A stretch of 64,000 bases of DNA from Deroplatys truncata (taxonomy: Eukaryota > Arthropoda > Insecta > Mantodea > Mantidae). Under the pieces are notes generated by a model, which saw nothing but the letters and a program-made list of their open reading frames with translations, was not told where the DNA came from and made no database searches. Below, one piece after another: positions 11,036-24,029 of this stretch. Location of the stretch: the NCBI GenBank assembly GCA_030765065.1, contig CM060988.1, forward strand, positions 198,646,565 through 198,710,564. The letters run 5' to 3'. Numbering within the stretch: position 1 is the first letter of the stretch; each line of letters starts with the position of its first letter. A program made the position numbers and the translations under genes.

Positions 11036-11645
11036 TAAATACCAATCTTGATCTTTAAGTTTAGTATCTTCATAAGATGCAACTCCGATATTTTCAAGAA
11101 AGTTCCCCCACCACAAGCTACCATTTATATAGAAAATGTTTCAATATTTTTGTTTTTTCAAGCATGGTTTAACAATTTTTATTGAAGTATAATATATTTA
11201 AAATATTGCATCACAAAATGTGTTCAAACCCGGTGGAGGGGGATGGATTTTTTTGGGCATAAAAATCCTTAGCATGGTTTTCTTCAGAAGGGAAGTAAAT
11301 CAGTGGTCCTGTGTTGTAGATTTATGCACATAAAAGAACCTCAAGCCTGATAAAGAGGCCTCTGAGCATAATTTCCAGTCTTTCATGCCCAATATAGAAT
11401 GGGACACTAAGAACTACAGTAGTTAAAGAGCGTCCATAAATAAAACTCAATTTAATTTTTAACAAAATGTGTACCTTTTTTATAAGAATAGCCTGTGAAA
11501 TCTGCTTCATTCTGTAATTTTGCATAACTAGTATACCATAACAGACAGACATTAACTTACTACACAGAAACGTAGATCTCTTTAAAAAAAACACATTTCA
11601 TTTCAATCTTTTTTGTGGCATTAGCCAGTTTCAAGATATCTATTA
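11036..11645 (+). repeat. Dispersed ~0.85-kb repeat, family B, copy 1 (interrupted by a SINE)
   Basis: It shares the phrases 'gatattttcaagaaagttcccccacc' (split here for length), 'atagcctgtgaaatctgc' and 'cattctgtaattttgc' with the copies at 40140, 60262 and 62090. SINE copy 4 separates the two halves. The repeat is non-coding. Confidence 0.65.
11223..11461 (+). mobile_element. tRNA-derived SINE, copy 4 (5' truncated)
   Basis: It begins at box B (TTCAAACCCGG), keeps the full body and AT-rich tail, and is flanked by acaaaatgtg at 11213-11222 and 11462-11471. It is inserted in a family B repeat. Confidence 0.9.
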
Positions 11646-12235
11646 ATAATGGTGTGCATTTTTCAGTGCAGAGATGTCGTGGAAAGAATATGGAATTCTA
11701 AATCCACATATAGCAAGACTGACTTTACTGAAGATTGATTTGTTTCCTCTATCCCTCTTGTATATAGAACAAAATGCAGTGACACTATTTTTGTTATTTT
11801 TACCTCAATTAGTATGAAGCATACAGAAAAATAAGCTTTCATATGAAGAGTTTATAGAATCTATATAAAAATTAAAGGTAGTGATAGAGAAAATCATGTG
11901 CATATAACACACAAGATTTGTTTTACATATTTTTCCCTTTAAGAAAAGAAAACCAAATAAAAATAAATATTTCTGAAAGAATAATATATAATTGTAGTTA
12001 AGGTTTTTAAATGTTGTATCACTTACAGTAACTTTATTAGTGCCCCTAAATAGTCCCTGTACAATGAGGCAATAAAGAAAAGTGGCAGTTTCATTAAATT
12101 AATTAATGGTTACAATGATGGTGATATCCAAGAATACAGGAACGTATTTTTGCTATTGTAGGAAAATTTTGTAGAGCAGTATTTAAGCAAAATATACACT
12201 TTAGTAACTTTACTAACCTTTGTTCTATAGAACAT
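11646..12235. other. No gene seen
   Basis: AT-rich, no supported feature. Confidence 0.4.
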
Positions 12236-12720
12236 GTTTCACAAATATGTTGTGTGCATCCTCAGCTATAGTCAACTTCCAGAAACATCATTGGTTCCTG
12301 ATCTTCGATTTTCTGATGAACTTGTGAAGTGTGTTGTCCTTGGCAAGAACTTAAAAATTCATTCAATCTGCTTCATGTTTCTTTATAGTGACCTTCTCCA
12401 ATGTTTCCAGTTCCTTTTTAAGTCCAATATGTTTTAAAGGATAGATGTTATTTTCTATTTTGTGGTTGTGGTCCCAAAAGCGCGACAATACTGCTGATTT
12501 TTCTATTTGTGTTTAGTATGCCTGCGGTGTTCTATAAGATGGGTGCCAATGTTTCATTTGTCTTCCCTATAGATTTGTTGCAGTCTTAACATTTTATTTT
12601 GTGTATTCCAAGATTTTTGATTGTGGTGATTTTTCCAAATTGCTGATTTTAATATTATACTTGTATGGGGCTAGAACTATGTTGTGATGGCTGAAAATCC
12701 TTTGAAACCTTTTTATTGCC
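12236..12720 (-). mobile_element. Inverted partial copy of the Penelope element 3' region
   Basis: Reading the - strand gives the same sequence as 13900-14740 on +: ATACAAGTATAATATTAAAA, GCAATTTGGAAAAATCA, GACTGCAACAAATCTATA, GGAACTGG, GGACAACACAC, ACAAGTTCATCAG and GATCAGGAACCAA, in order. It covers the GIY-YIG endonuclease region and 3' end, with small indels and no intact frame. Inverted or tandem partial copies beside the main copy are a known habit of Penelope-like elements. Confidence 0.75.
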
Positions 12721-12884
12721 CAAAGGTGGTATGCAAGTTCCTTAAATCTTGTTTATTTTTTGTTTTTACTGTTGTGTGGTTGTATCTTCAATTGTTCATT
12801 TCTTCTTGATGTTCTTTCACTTCTTATCAAGTGACCTTTATGAGAAGCTACTCTTTTCATATTCTTTCTAGTATTCTACTCTGT

Positions 12885-14310
12885 TTAAAGGGATGCTTAG
12901 TAATCTGTGTATAAGTCTATTGAAGACAACATGTTTATGGTTTAATAATCCCACAGTCTTCAAGCTCTATCGCCTCCTAAAGATTTACAAAGCAGGGAAC
13001 CAAATGCACTGCATTATAAATAACATTACTTCTCCATCCTATCACCTGGCAAAATGGTTAACTAGAAAATTCAATTGTTCCCTAAGTATGAAAGCTGCAA
13101 AATTAACAACTACATAGATCTAGTACAAAGCATCAAAGAACTGGATATATCACGCAATAATTTATTACTATCATTTGATGTAGACTCTCTATTCCCCAAC
13201 ATACTGAAACTAAAATTAAAGGAATATAAAAAAAATTATCAAATCCATAAATCTAAAGAAAGAGGATACAGTAGAATACATAAAACTCACCAACATAGAT
13301 AATGAAATATGCATTTTTCACATTCCAAGGAAGATTTTACATTCAGACCTCAGGATTAATGGTAAGCAGTCCATTACCACTATTGCTGGCAGACCTTTGG
13401 CATTAAATGATCAGATCACTTCCACAAATGTTTAAAATATTGCAGAGAAACGTCGATTACGTGTTTGCTATAGTAAACAAGAACCGAGAAGGACTCGCTT
13501 TGAAATCTCATAAACCTGCAAATATCTGAGATCAAATTTGCCATGCATATTGAAACAGCTAATGTACTTCCCTTTCTAGAGCTGAGTTTATTAAAAATAA
13601 CAAAAACCTAGAATTCAGAAAAGATACCCAAATAGACACCCATTTAAAAGCTAGTAGTTTTAACTGTAAATGACAAACATGCCATCTTCAGTAGCCTCAT
13701 ACACAGATTACTGAGTATTCCTTTAAAGAGAGTAGAGAATATGAACAAATAGCAAAAACAGCAGAAAGGAATGGCTTCTCAAAAAGACTAGTTGACAAGA
13801 AGCCAGAGAGCATTAAACAGAAGGAAACAACTGCTGATATAACTGCACATACAGCAGAAACAGAATATAAAATAATCAAGAAATTCACATACCACTCTTC
13901 GGAAAGAAAAGGTTTCAAAGGATTTTCAGCACTCACAACATAGTTCTAGCCCCATATGACAGCATAAAATTAAAAATCTATTAAAATAAAGCAATTTGGA
14001 AAAATCAGGACCATCCAAAAACTCTGGAATATACAAAATCAAATGTGAAGACTGCAACAAAATCTATGTAGGGAAGACAAAAAGAAACATTGGCAGCCAT
14101 TTTAAAGGAATTATCAGGCATACTAAATACAAACAAACAGAAAAATCAGTAGTATCTGCCCCCTTTTAGAATCACGACCACAGGATAGAAAATAGCGTAT
14201 CTTTTAAAACACATTCAACATGAAAAGGAACTGGCCACATGGCAGAGGATATCCTTAAAGAAAAACAACAGATTTAATCAATTTTGAAATTCCCGCTGAG
14301 GACAACACAC
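12885..14310 (+). mobile_element. Penelope-like element (RT plus GIY-YIG endonuclease), degraded
   Basis: Blocks in order: FKLYRLLKIYKAGNQMHCII and SPSYHLAKWLTRKFN (12950-13080), an RT region in the Penelope style; LLLSFDVDSLFPNI (13160-13205); EIKFAMHIETANVLPFLELS then RKDTQIDTHLKASSFN (13530-13670), matching the Penelope RT C-terminus; SGIYKIKCEDCNKIYVGKTK (14025-14085), a GIY-YIG endonuclease with its Cys-rich lead; and NHDHRIEN. Frameshifts and internal loss (the catalytic YxDD segment is not seen) show it is inactive. An inverted partial copy lies upstream at 12236. Confidence 0.85.
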
Positions 14311-14660
14311 ATACTAGTGAATGTTAAAATAACTGTTCTTGCCTATACGTATGTTAACCTTATAATAGTAAGGAGGTATTCAACTCTGTACAAAATTACG
14401 CTTGTTTTGCTTCATTTTGTATATAATGTCTTTATTTTATTTTAAATGTTCTGTATACTATGTAATATTTATGTATATATGTAACTTTATTGTACATTTC
14501 CTTGACATGCATATAGTATGTGTGTATTTTATTTCAAATGTTCCATATTCTGTGTAATATTTATGTTTATATGTAATTTATGTACATTTCCTTGACATGT
14601 TCTATGTTCACAAGCCTTTACGGCTGCTAATGAACTCACAGAATACAATCTAATCTAATC
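14311..14660 (+). repeat. Insertion in the Penelope 3' region with a TAATC-repeat tail and a ~77-bp tandem duplication
   Basis: The inverted copy at 12236 is continuous where the + copy is broken, so about 350 bp was inserted here. It ends GAATACAATCTAATCTAATCT, like the tail of a 5'-truncated non-LTR element. Inside it, about 14450-14525 is repeated at 14526-14605: TATTTTATTT.AAATGTTC..TA...TGTGTAATATTTATG..TATATGTAA and ACATTTCCTTGACATG occur twice. Confidence 0.6.
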
Positions 14661-14740
14661 TACAAGTTCATCAGTGGTTCAGCAGAAAGTCCAAGATCAG
14701 GAACCAACAATGTTTCTGACAGTTGACCAAAGCAGAGGTT

Positions 14741-15950
14741 GAAGTTCTTATTCGCTGATGATCCACTAATAGTGTTGGAGTTATTATTACCATTTTCTTC
14801 TTACCATTTAAAGGTTTTCTTCCATCTCTGTTAATTGAGTCCTATTTGTATAAATATTTCTATGGTTTGTCATAAAATTCTACCTGAAAGCGGCCACATA
14901 ATATGAGAATCTCTAAGCTGTGTCAACAGGATGATTCATATTCTGAATATGCTCTGTTACTGCCAAGTTTCTTCTGAACATAACTTGTATTTGTTAGAAT
15001 GAGTTAATGTTGTACTCTCCTGCCCTAAGGAAAGAGAAGACTTTTGGTCTTTTGCAGGGCATATAATATACCTAATTTTGTTTGGCATCAACGTGTGCAT
15101 GGGTAACATTCACATGGCTAGCAGAATGCATATACTGAGTGTTACATCAACCCACACTTTGCCAAGTACAAGACATTTTAGGAAAATAAGTGTAATGTGC
15201 AATAAACATTTGTGAGTACTGTAACATTAGTATGTGTTGATACAGCATTAGATTCAGATTAAGGATAGAACATCCGTAACAAACACCTGATGAATGATTC
15301 TTGTTTAGAATGAAGTGCTTGAATGTTAGTATTACATCAGGTAATTTCCATGAATGCCTCTCTTTGAGGCTGCTGCAGCATTATAGCGATAAATCTGTAT
15401 TCACTTCATTTGAATCAGATCCAGTGGCGCATCTTAAGAATTCTGCTTGAACAAATATACGTAGAGAGACCTTATAATGTTTGTGGTATCCTTTAGAAAT
15501 GAGCCTCAAGTTTATTTTCTCTAGAAACCTATCCTTCCTGTTATCACTTGCAATACAAATCCACTTTCAACTACATTCCAAATGTGATCTCAATATTAAA
15601 TCCAAAGTCGTATTCCTTAGTATTCAACCTTCATAATGTGCCAGGAGTCTAACCATTTGTGAGATTCTGCACAAAGAAAGCCTGCCGTTTTAGGACATCT
15701 GTTAAAAATATGAGAATATACCTCCCTTCAACTTCCTGGTCAGTTGAGGTTGCCCAGCATAAATCTTATGTAACGTGTGCAAATGAAAGACCATGGAAAT
15801 ATATTCTTGTTACGAATCTGCCTTGTGTGCGAGGTTTACAAGCAGACTAGGCTCTCATTTTTACACAATATAAACAATTACACATGAGATATTAGCCAAA
15901 GAATATATAACAGAAGGTTACAATAGTAAATTAAATCCTCATCATCATAA
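14741..15950. other. No gene seen
   Basis: About 1.2 kb of AT-rich sequence. A 63-residue open stretch at 15659 has no recognisable content. The region probably merges into the 3' untranslated part of the LINE on the - strand. Confidence 0.35.
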
Positions 15951-16079
15951 TGCATACACAAAGAGGTATTTACAAAAAAAAAGTTATACAAATAACAGTA
16001 GGTTACAATTTTAATTTTATAAATTCATTAACATCATAGAATTTGTATATTGATAAAGAGTGTTTGTACCTTCTAGTTC

Positions 16080-17985
16080 TAGTTTGAAAAGGGGTGGGTT
16101 TTATGCTCAAGCACTGCGACCTTAAGATCTATTGCGCATCTCCCCTTTCATCAGTTAAGTAGTCTGTTGCTCGATATGAACTTAACCAGACTGCTAACTG
16201 AGGCTTTCGATAGTTCATCTATCTTTGGAAAGTGATTGCCAAAAATACTTGCTCTTTGATTCGCAAGAGCAGGGCAATCACATAGTAGATGAGTAACAGT
16301 CTCATCTCCTTCTAGACATCTACTACAGATAGGGTTGTTAAACAATCCCATTCTGTATAGATTAAACTTTAGGGCACAGTGTCCTGTAATGAATCCTGTT
16401 GCCCATGCAAGTCTTCTTCTACTAAGACTGCGCAAGTATTTTGCCCGGTGTTATCCAGGTTTGTAATAAACAACTTGGAATGTCTGCAACCCTCAATGGA
16501 GTAACAGTAGTTCTTGTGTTCTGCTTGAGCCCAGCACTTAATAGCCTGTTTCACTGATCTGTAGGACACTCCCAGTACAGGCTCCGGACCAAAAAATGGG
16601 ATTTCACTGCCAATCTTGGCTGCTTCATCTGCTTTCTCATTGCCTGGTATACCTGTGTGTCCTGGCACCCACATAAGTTGAACCTTATTGTGTTCAGCCA
16701 GTGTCATTAAGGATTCCCGGCATTCTGAGATGAGATTTGATTTTATTGATGGTGATTCAAGTGCTTTAAGAGCAGCTTGACTGTCTGAGAGGATAAGAAC
16801 ACTTTTATTCTTATATCTCCTTTTAATGCTTTCCATGACACTGGCCAGGATTGCATAAACCTCAGCCTGGAAAACTGTAGCTAAGGTACCCAGACTATAA
16901 GAAATCTGGGTGTCATTACCGTAAAGCCCAGCCCCCGTTCCCGATTTGGTTCTAGAACCATCAGTATACCAGATTGGGCCTTTGTTATTATGAGGTTTTA
17001 GCAGTCTTTCCCATTCACTCCGCTGTGGATAGGAGACCGTAAATTTCAAATCAAACTTGAATCTTGTTTCAAGAATGTCAGTCCCCATGTTGAGTATCTG
17101 TTGTACATTCTTATCCCAAGGAAGCTTGAGATGATTAATATGTCCAGTATTAGACACTTTGGTTTGGCGACAAATACGGTGATACACGATCATGGCTTCT
17201 GCCTTCATCCATATGTGGAGAGGTGTGAGCCCAATCAGCATCTCCATTGCCGCAGTTGGAGTAGTTTTGAAGGCTCCCATAATTGAAATGCAGAAGGTCC
17301 TCTGTAATTTACAGAGTTCCTTTCTGCACACCTTTAAATTAACTCTAGGCCACCACATCAGTGCGGCATGAGAGAATATAGGTCTCACCATGGCAGTGTA
17401 TATCCAATACACTATACTAGGTTTCAGACCCCATGTCTTACCAAGCATACCTCTACATGTCCAAAAGACTCTGTAGGCTTTGGTAATACATAATTCCATG
17501 TGATGTTTCCAAGTTAATTTCTTGTCTAAAACAAGCCCAAGATATTTAGCTTGTGTTGAATAGGGCACTACTTCATCAAAGAGAGAGAGTCTGATTAAAT
17601 CAGGCCCCCTTCTCGTGGTAAAGGGTTCCATACTGTTTTGCTTGGATTAACAGTTAGATTATTCATCTTGCACCAAGCTTCCACATTCTTAAGCGCCATT
17701 TGTAGCACTTGAGAAACTGTGTGAGGAAATTTTCCTCTTATGATTATTGCAATATCATCTGCAAAACCAACTTGAAGTAACCATCACTATTGAGTGCGCA
17801 AAGAAGTGTGTCCACTACAAGGTTCCATAGCAGGGGTGATAAAACACCCCCCTGCGGGCAGCCCCTCTCCGTGGACACATCCAGCGTCTCCCCACATAGA
17901 TTCATGGTTATCTTCCTATGTTGTAAGACAAAACATAACCACTCACAAAGAAGTGAAGGTGTGTTTGTACCTTAGACTTGAACCC
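16080..17985 (-). mobile_element. Non-LTR retrotransposon with RT, RNase H and zinc knuckle (5' truncated)
   Basis: On the - strand the RT begins near 17960: ERGCPQGGVLSPLLWNLVVD, then after a shift VGFADDIAIIIRGKFP (FADD catalytic box, about 17775), then NPSKT and a long intact frame 17631-16369: YLGLVLDKKLTWKHH, thumb-like SIVYWIYTAMVRPIFSHAA, then a complete RNase H with all four acidic residues (WYTDGS; FQAEVYAI; ILSDSQAALKAL; PGHTGIPGNEKADEAAK). A shift near 16435 leads to the C-terminal piece ending ICSRCLEGDETVTHLLCDC, a Cys/His knuckle. This order fits the I/R1/LOA-like group of RNase H-bearing LINEs. The 420-residue frame is the best-preserved transposon protein in the window, suggesting a fairly recent insertion. 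Confidence 0.9.
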
Positions 17986-18369
17986 TTTTTTTGGGAGGTG
18001 GGCAGTAATGTTTTAAATGATTTAGGTAATTTGTTTTAGAGTCACTCCTTTGTGCAATATGCTATTAATACTCTAAATGTAGTAATTCAGCTATTCTGGA
18101 GTTGTATGAATATAGTCCTTATTTTGTTTAGGAATGAAGGAGACGGTTTCTAAAATATATGCATCGCACAGGTCATGCCTTAAATTCTTCAAAAAGTGGT
18201 TTATTTGAAATATTATTTGGAACCTGTTTTGTTAGTCTCAGTATTTTCTTCCGGAGGTTGAAAACCAAAGCAGAACATGTTTGTACTCATCCAGAAGGAT
18301 ATTCCAGATGATATTGACTAAACATCCAAAATATGCCGTTATTAGCATTGCTTTTCTACCTACTTGACT

Positions 18370-19070
18370 TAGGATTCTTATTGCATAAGATACCTCTTTA
18401 GTTTGTCACATAGTCTTAAAATATGCTCTTTCCATGACAATGAAGCGTCGACTATGATACCCAAAAACTTTGTATTTTTGGGATTACTTACTACAGAGTT
18501 TTCAATTAGTATTTTAATGTAATCAACTGAGGTATGTGCATTAAAATTTAAACAACCTGTTTTGTCAATATTTAGAATTAATCTATTACAATTTATCCAA
18601 TTTATGATATTAATCCCTAGGCTATCAATGGTCAACTGTAGTGAAGTTTTATCAGAATCGCTAACGATAAAATTTGTTCATCAGAAAATAAGACACTTTT
18701 TTGGGAGGACACTTATATAAACGAGAAAGGGAATTGGTCCTAAAATTGAGCGTTCGGTTACATCGCATTTGGAAATCTGTAGGTCTGATCGCTCATCAGT
18801 CTCCACCATGCATGCCCTATTTTTGAGATATGAACTGAACCACTCATTTGCAACCCCTCTAATGCCATAAATGTCCAGTTTCTTTAAACAATATTGTGAT
18901 CAACAAATCTAACGCTTTTAAGAGGTCGATAAATAAACCTAAAATATGTTCATTTTTGTCTTTAGCATTTAATATCTTCTCCAAACAAAAAAAAATCGCG
19001 ATATTAATCGATTTCCCTGCGCGAAATCGAATGGAGCATTTGATATTAATTATGGGCCCCAAATGTCCGT
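18370..19070 (-). mobile_element. Reverse transcriptase fragment of a second LINE type
   Basis: The - strand reads FRAGKSINIAIFFCLEKILN and LGLFIDLLKALD near 19000 (RT fingers and palm block A, with Asp), then through broken frames to LGIIVDASLSWKEHILRLC near 18460. The order fits a Jockey/CR1-like RT. Both ends are missing and stops are frequent. It sits between two RNase H LINE copies. Confidence 0.75.
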
Positions 19071-19199
19071 TAGTCTGTCACATTAACGACTCGAATATCT
19101 TTCACTCCAGCTTCTTTTCGCGAAGGCCATTTGATCAAAATTGTAATGGTTTGTCAGGTTCGGGAAATTCCGAATTTTTTAAAGACATTCATAAAATTG

Positions 19200-19615
19200 A
19201 TTAAATAATTATTCCTAGCTTTCGGAAAGAAGACCTTCGCCTTTCTTTCTTTGCTGTGTGTCCATACTTCGGTAGGAAAATTTTAGCATTATTTGAGTGT
19301 GTGTTTGCTTTTTCTCTCTCTTTCCTTGCTTGTGAATTATATTTCAGATCAGTTGAAGTTGATGAAAATGTAAAACTTAAGATTTTGCCGTGTGAGAAGA
19401 TGCTCATAGAACTGCTATCTCATAAAGTCGCCATGATATTTTGCCTTTGCGAACATGTAAGCCGACGCTTCGGTCGGTTTTTGTGTGCATTTTCAACAGA
19501 CGTTCCACATGGACTTCCGTTTCTCATACCTTCAGGAGGGGTAGCGTCTTTAAATGTCTGTCGGAAGTGTCAGTATCCAGTTACTAAGAGACGTTGTTTC
19601 ACGCAGTTCTAACAG
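19200..19615. other. Unrecognised open stretch between LINE fragments
   Basis: A 118-codon frame on + (19256-19612) and a 68-codon frame on - overlap here. The + frame has a hydrophobic start and scattered cysteines but no motif I recognise. Given the surroundings it is probably transposon-derived. GC content is slightly above that of the flanks. Confidence 0.25.
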
Positions 19616-19755
19616 ACATATCTTGCGATTTGGTGCGAAAGCTTGTTTATTATAACTTTGGTCAAGCAACTAATGAAAACTACTGCAACAAAAACTTATT
19701 AACTTGGTGTTTGTATTTCTTGTTTTGTTCGATACAGATTTCCTTCATTCACAAT

Positions 19756-21480
19756 TCAACCTTGGTGATTTACAAATTCTTCTGATTCTAAAAACATTTT
19801 CCCAAAAGTAAATATATCCCCCATGAGCCAAGGCCTCACAGCAGCATATAATGTGCTGGCTGTTTCATTTTCTTTCTTGCACAGTCTGCAATCTAAGTTA
19901 CCCTGAAACACTCCCATCGTGTTAAGATGCTTTTTCACAGGAGCATGTTCTGTGAGAAATGCAATAATTGTTCTCAGCTGAAATTTGTTACATTTAAGTA
20001 AGCTTTCAGCTCCTTTCTTGCATGGTTTTCTAATAAATATTTTACCATGTTTGTTACCTGGAATTTTAAGCCAGATTTTATTATGTTCTACTTTGGACCA
20101 GTTCTTAGTAGTCTCTCATACTAAACATCAAGATGTTCCTGGAGCCGGCTTTGGCCCAATAAATTGTGAAGCTACCCCTTGTCTTGCAAGTTCATCAGCT
20201 TTTTCATTTCCCTTATGCCACTATGACCCGCCACCCAGATAAGTTGAACTTCATTCTGTTCTGCCAAACTTGTGTGCATGTTTAGGCAGTATAAAAACCA
20301 GTCCTGGCGTTACCTTATGACTACTTAGAGTCTTAAATGAGCCTGGTTATCTGAGAAGTTAAAGATGTATTCATCAGTGTAAGCTCTCCTTTTCTTTTCA
20401 TGCATTAAATAGTAGTAGAAATTTCTGTTTCAAAAACAGCAGCATATTCACCCAAGGGATTTTTTTTGCACCTTGGTCTTAAGCCAAATAATCCGAATCC
20501 TTTGAGCCACCGTAAACCACAGAGGAGTTTTTTCAGGAGTTTCCCGAGTTTTATTCGTCCAACATTCAGTATCAATAATGACCCTGAAGTTCTTTAGTTG
20601 CAGTCTATAGTCCATACAGTTGCACTCCATTCTTGCATCCTTCGTTAAACTAAATGCAATGGAATCAGGATCAAGAGTGTTTCCATTGCTGCAATAGGAG
20701 TTGTTTTGACTCCTGCAACAGTCATATATGCTGGGTTTTTTTACCTTTATTTAATTGATTTTAGAGCCTGTTTGAAGGACCTTAGACCACCAAATCAATG
20801 CTCCTTAAGTTATCGATAGTATAATTATCCTGGTATATATAATGGATCATAGCAGGTCTAGTCCCTATCCTTTACTATGCGTGCGTCTAACTACTTCAGA
20901 GGTTTTTTTGCAGGTTTTATTGTTTTCTTGAAATGCCAAATTCCGGTCCATCTTGGAGTCAAAAGTGATTTCCAAGTGCTTGGCTTCCTCAGACATTTTA
21001 AGTTCTTTGCATTGAAGACATAAAGGTGATAATCCCTTTATGTCTCTTCTTCTGGTAAATGATACTATGGCTGTTTTATGAGGACTAATATGTAAGCTCC
21101 CATTCACAGCCCATTTTGTCACAGTATTCAGGGCTGACTGCATGAGCTTTCTGACTGTTCCAGTGTATTTGCCTCGAAGTATGATGACGATATCATCAGC
21201 ATAGCCCGTGATATCAAAGCCTAGGTTACTTGCTGGATCAAGCAGACCATAAACCACCAGGTCCTATATTAGGCGTCATAACAGCCCCCCTCTACTGTGG
21301 GCAACACTCATGACCTTTGCAGCTAGGCTACTATCCGCAAGACTTGTATGAACTATTCTGCATGTATTGAAACACCGGTAAGGGTTTCATGTTTCCTTGC
21401 AGCAGTAGTTATTGCATTAAAGGAGGTGTTATGAAGGGCACCCTCAATGTCAACGAAGGCACCAAGTGCAACTTCGTTTT
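19756..21480 (-). mobile_element. Second RT/RNase H LINE copy, heavily decayed
   Basis: Read on the - strand, the RT box FDITGYADDIVIILRGKYTG (about 21200) is followed by LHISPHKTAIVSFTRRR and LEITFDSKMDRN. Further on, broken RNase H-like text leads to a C-terminal knuckle NLDCRLCKKENETASTLYAA near 19880. The order and wording parallel the element at 16080-17985 at much lower identity, so this is an older relative. All frames are short and interrupted. Confidence 0.75.
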
Positions 21481-21551
21481 GCTGAATTGTCTTTTCGAGT
21501 TTATAAGGGACAAAAAGGGCAGTTTGGTTGATCTGCCTTTACGATGTTTTA

Positions 21552-21660
21552 GTCAGAAGCCCTTAAAATGTGAAATAGCATCTGCTGTATAATAGTTATG
21601 ATCATGAACAAATTGTTACAACTGCAGCCGCTAACAACAGCAATAATAATATTGTGACGG
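21552..21660 (+). repeat. About 100-bp dispersed repeat shared with alpha-tubulin intron 3
   Basis: AATGTGAAATAGCATCTGCTG, ATAGTTATGAT and ATGAACAAA here match 36913-37010 in the same orientation (AATGTGAAATAGAATCTGCTG and so on). No ends or coding content are recognised. Confidence 0.7.
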
Positions 21661-21779
21661 TTATAAGCTTATTACAACAGATTTTAATAAATATCGTATG
21701 ATTTTATACAGTTTGAAATATTCAGGACAAACTTTGTGTAAGTAACCACAGGAAATCGTCTTTATATTTAAGGATGGGT

Positions 21780-23945
21780 TTGCGAATGGGGCAAGGAAGC
21801 GGCACATTATAGACCGATAGTACTCGCCTCAGTACTTCGTAAATTGAAAAGATTTTGACTTCCAGCTTGTCATGTTATCTTGAACGTTGTGGTATATGGC
21901 CGAAAGGACAGTACGGCTTTCGGAAATCCTTTTCAAATACTTATAACTTGTTCCAACTAACTCATGACGTCCGAGTCTCCTGGCGCACTTTGTAGATATA
22001 TCTCATGCTTATGACTCGATATCCATTGGTTCCTTAATTAACGTCCTACAAAAATTCTCCTTCCCGGCTTCCATACCTATTGTTCTTATCAGTCTTCTGA
22101 TAGACCATGTGTACCTCTTCATCCTCGTTATGCACTCGGTTCATCCCGACTAAGTTCACAAGGACTCCCTCCGTTAGTCCCTTACTCTTTATTTTGTACA
22201 TTCGACTCTGAGTGAACTACCGCTCCAGCACAGCCAACTTCTTTTATATACCGACGATTTAATCTTATTTACCCATACTATATTGAATCCTGTACGTTAG
22301 ACAGTGAGATTACTTCAAACCGATTTAGGTCTACTACTCTACATGCTAAGTGACCTGGGACTGGCGGTAAATCCCGAGAAATATGTGTCGGTGGTGCAAA
22401 TCTGTATATTGGTGACATTCTCTTCCCCGGCTTGTACAGTCAAATGTTTAGGATTGCGACTAGATCATAATTTCGGTGGAAATCGCAGGCCAAACATTTT
22501 CATCCTTAGTCGCTAATAGCCTCTTTCCTTGTTTACAGGATCGCTCATGTTTATATCACATATATTTGTCTCTCTGGAGGGCTAAGATCGAATATGGCCT
22601 CGTAGTCATCGCACTTTTCCGAAGGTGTGGAAACGGAAAATTGATTCTGTTCTTTATCATATAGGGAAAACCGTCCATAGAGAAGGTGTTTTCTGAACTT
22701 GCTCATTTTGCAACGGCAGGTTGAACAAACGATTCGCTTTATTGTTAAATTATTCCAATTCGAAAAATTCCATTATACTCCAAACTCTTGCTTGGGGAAT
22801 GCTTACCACCCTGCAGATTTGTTGCTTCGGTTCGCTTACCTTTGATTTGCTTCTTGGTTTTCTATAAGTGCCCTGTATTAGATGGCATGCCTGTTTTTCT
22901 CTGGCTGTATTTATATTTAGTTGATTACCGTGTACATCAACCTTATGTTCCAACTAACTCATGACGTCCGAGTCTCCTGGCGCACTTTGTAGATATATCT
23001 CATGCTTATGACTCGATATCCATTGGTTCCTTAATTAACGTCCTACAAAAATTCTCCTTCCCGGCTTCCATACCTATTGTTCTTATCAGTCTTCTGATAG
23101 ACCATGTGTACCTCTTCATCCTCGTTATGCACTCGGTTCATCCCGACTAAGTTCACAAGGACTCCCTCCGTTAGTCCCTTACTCTTTATTTTGTACATTC
23201 GACTCTGAGTGAACTACCGCTCCAGCACAGCCAACTTCTTTTATATACCGACGATTTAATCTTATTTACCCATACTATATTGAATCCTGTACGTTAGACA
23301 GTGAGATTACTTCAAACCGATTTAGGTCTACTACTCTACATGCTAAGTGACCTGGGACTGGCGGTAAATCCCGAGAAATATGTGTCGGTGGTGCAAATCT
23401 GTATATTGGTGACATTCTCTTCCCCGGCTTGTACAGTCAAATGTTTAGGATTGCGACTAGATCATAATTTCGGTGGAAATCGCAGGCCAAACATTTTCAT
23501 CCTTAGTCGCTAATAGCCTCTTTCCTTGTTTACAGGATCGCTCATGTTTATATCACATATATTTGTCTCTCTGGAGGGCTAAGATCGAATATGGCCTCGT
23601 AGTCATCGCACTTTTCCGAAGGTGTGGAAACGGAAAATTGATTCTGTTCTTTATCATATAGGGAAAACCGTCCATAGAGAAGGTGTTTTCTGAACTTGCT
23701 CATTTTGCAACGGCAGGTTGAACAAACGATTCGCTTTATTGTTAAATTATTCCAATTCGAAAAATTCCATTATACTCCAAACTCTTGCTTGGGGAATGCT
23801 TACCACCCTGCAGATTTGTTGCTTCGGTTCGCTTACCTTTGATTTGCTTCTTGGTTTTCTATAAGTGCCCTGTATTAGATGGCATGCCTGTTTTTCTCTG
23901 GCTGTATTTATATTTAGTTGATTACCGTGTACATCAACCTTATGT
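21780..23945 (+). mobile_element. LINE reverse transcriptase fragment carrying a 997-bp tandem duplication
   Basis: The + strand reads, with shifts, DISHAYDSISIGSLINVLQK (palm block A; about 22000), LLYTDDLILFTHT (YTDD catalytic box; about 22240), then LGLAVNPEKYVSVVQI and CLGLRLDHNFGG. Sequence from about 21949 to 22945 is repeated without a visible difference from 22946 to 23942; matching frames are exactly 997 bp apart. The protein is interrupted by stops in both copies. Confidence 0.85.
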
Positions 23946-24029
23946 GACTCTTTTGCCTCTGATTTGTAACGTGGCGACCCGTTCACACCTCGCTGGTTTT
24001 CATAATATATGGATACTTACCAGCTGACG

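Noticed and set aside
13697..13936. 79-residue hydrophobic protein on -
   Set aside because: It is the antisense shadow of the Penelope RT C-terminus, whose motifs continue on + through this stretch.
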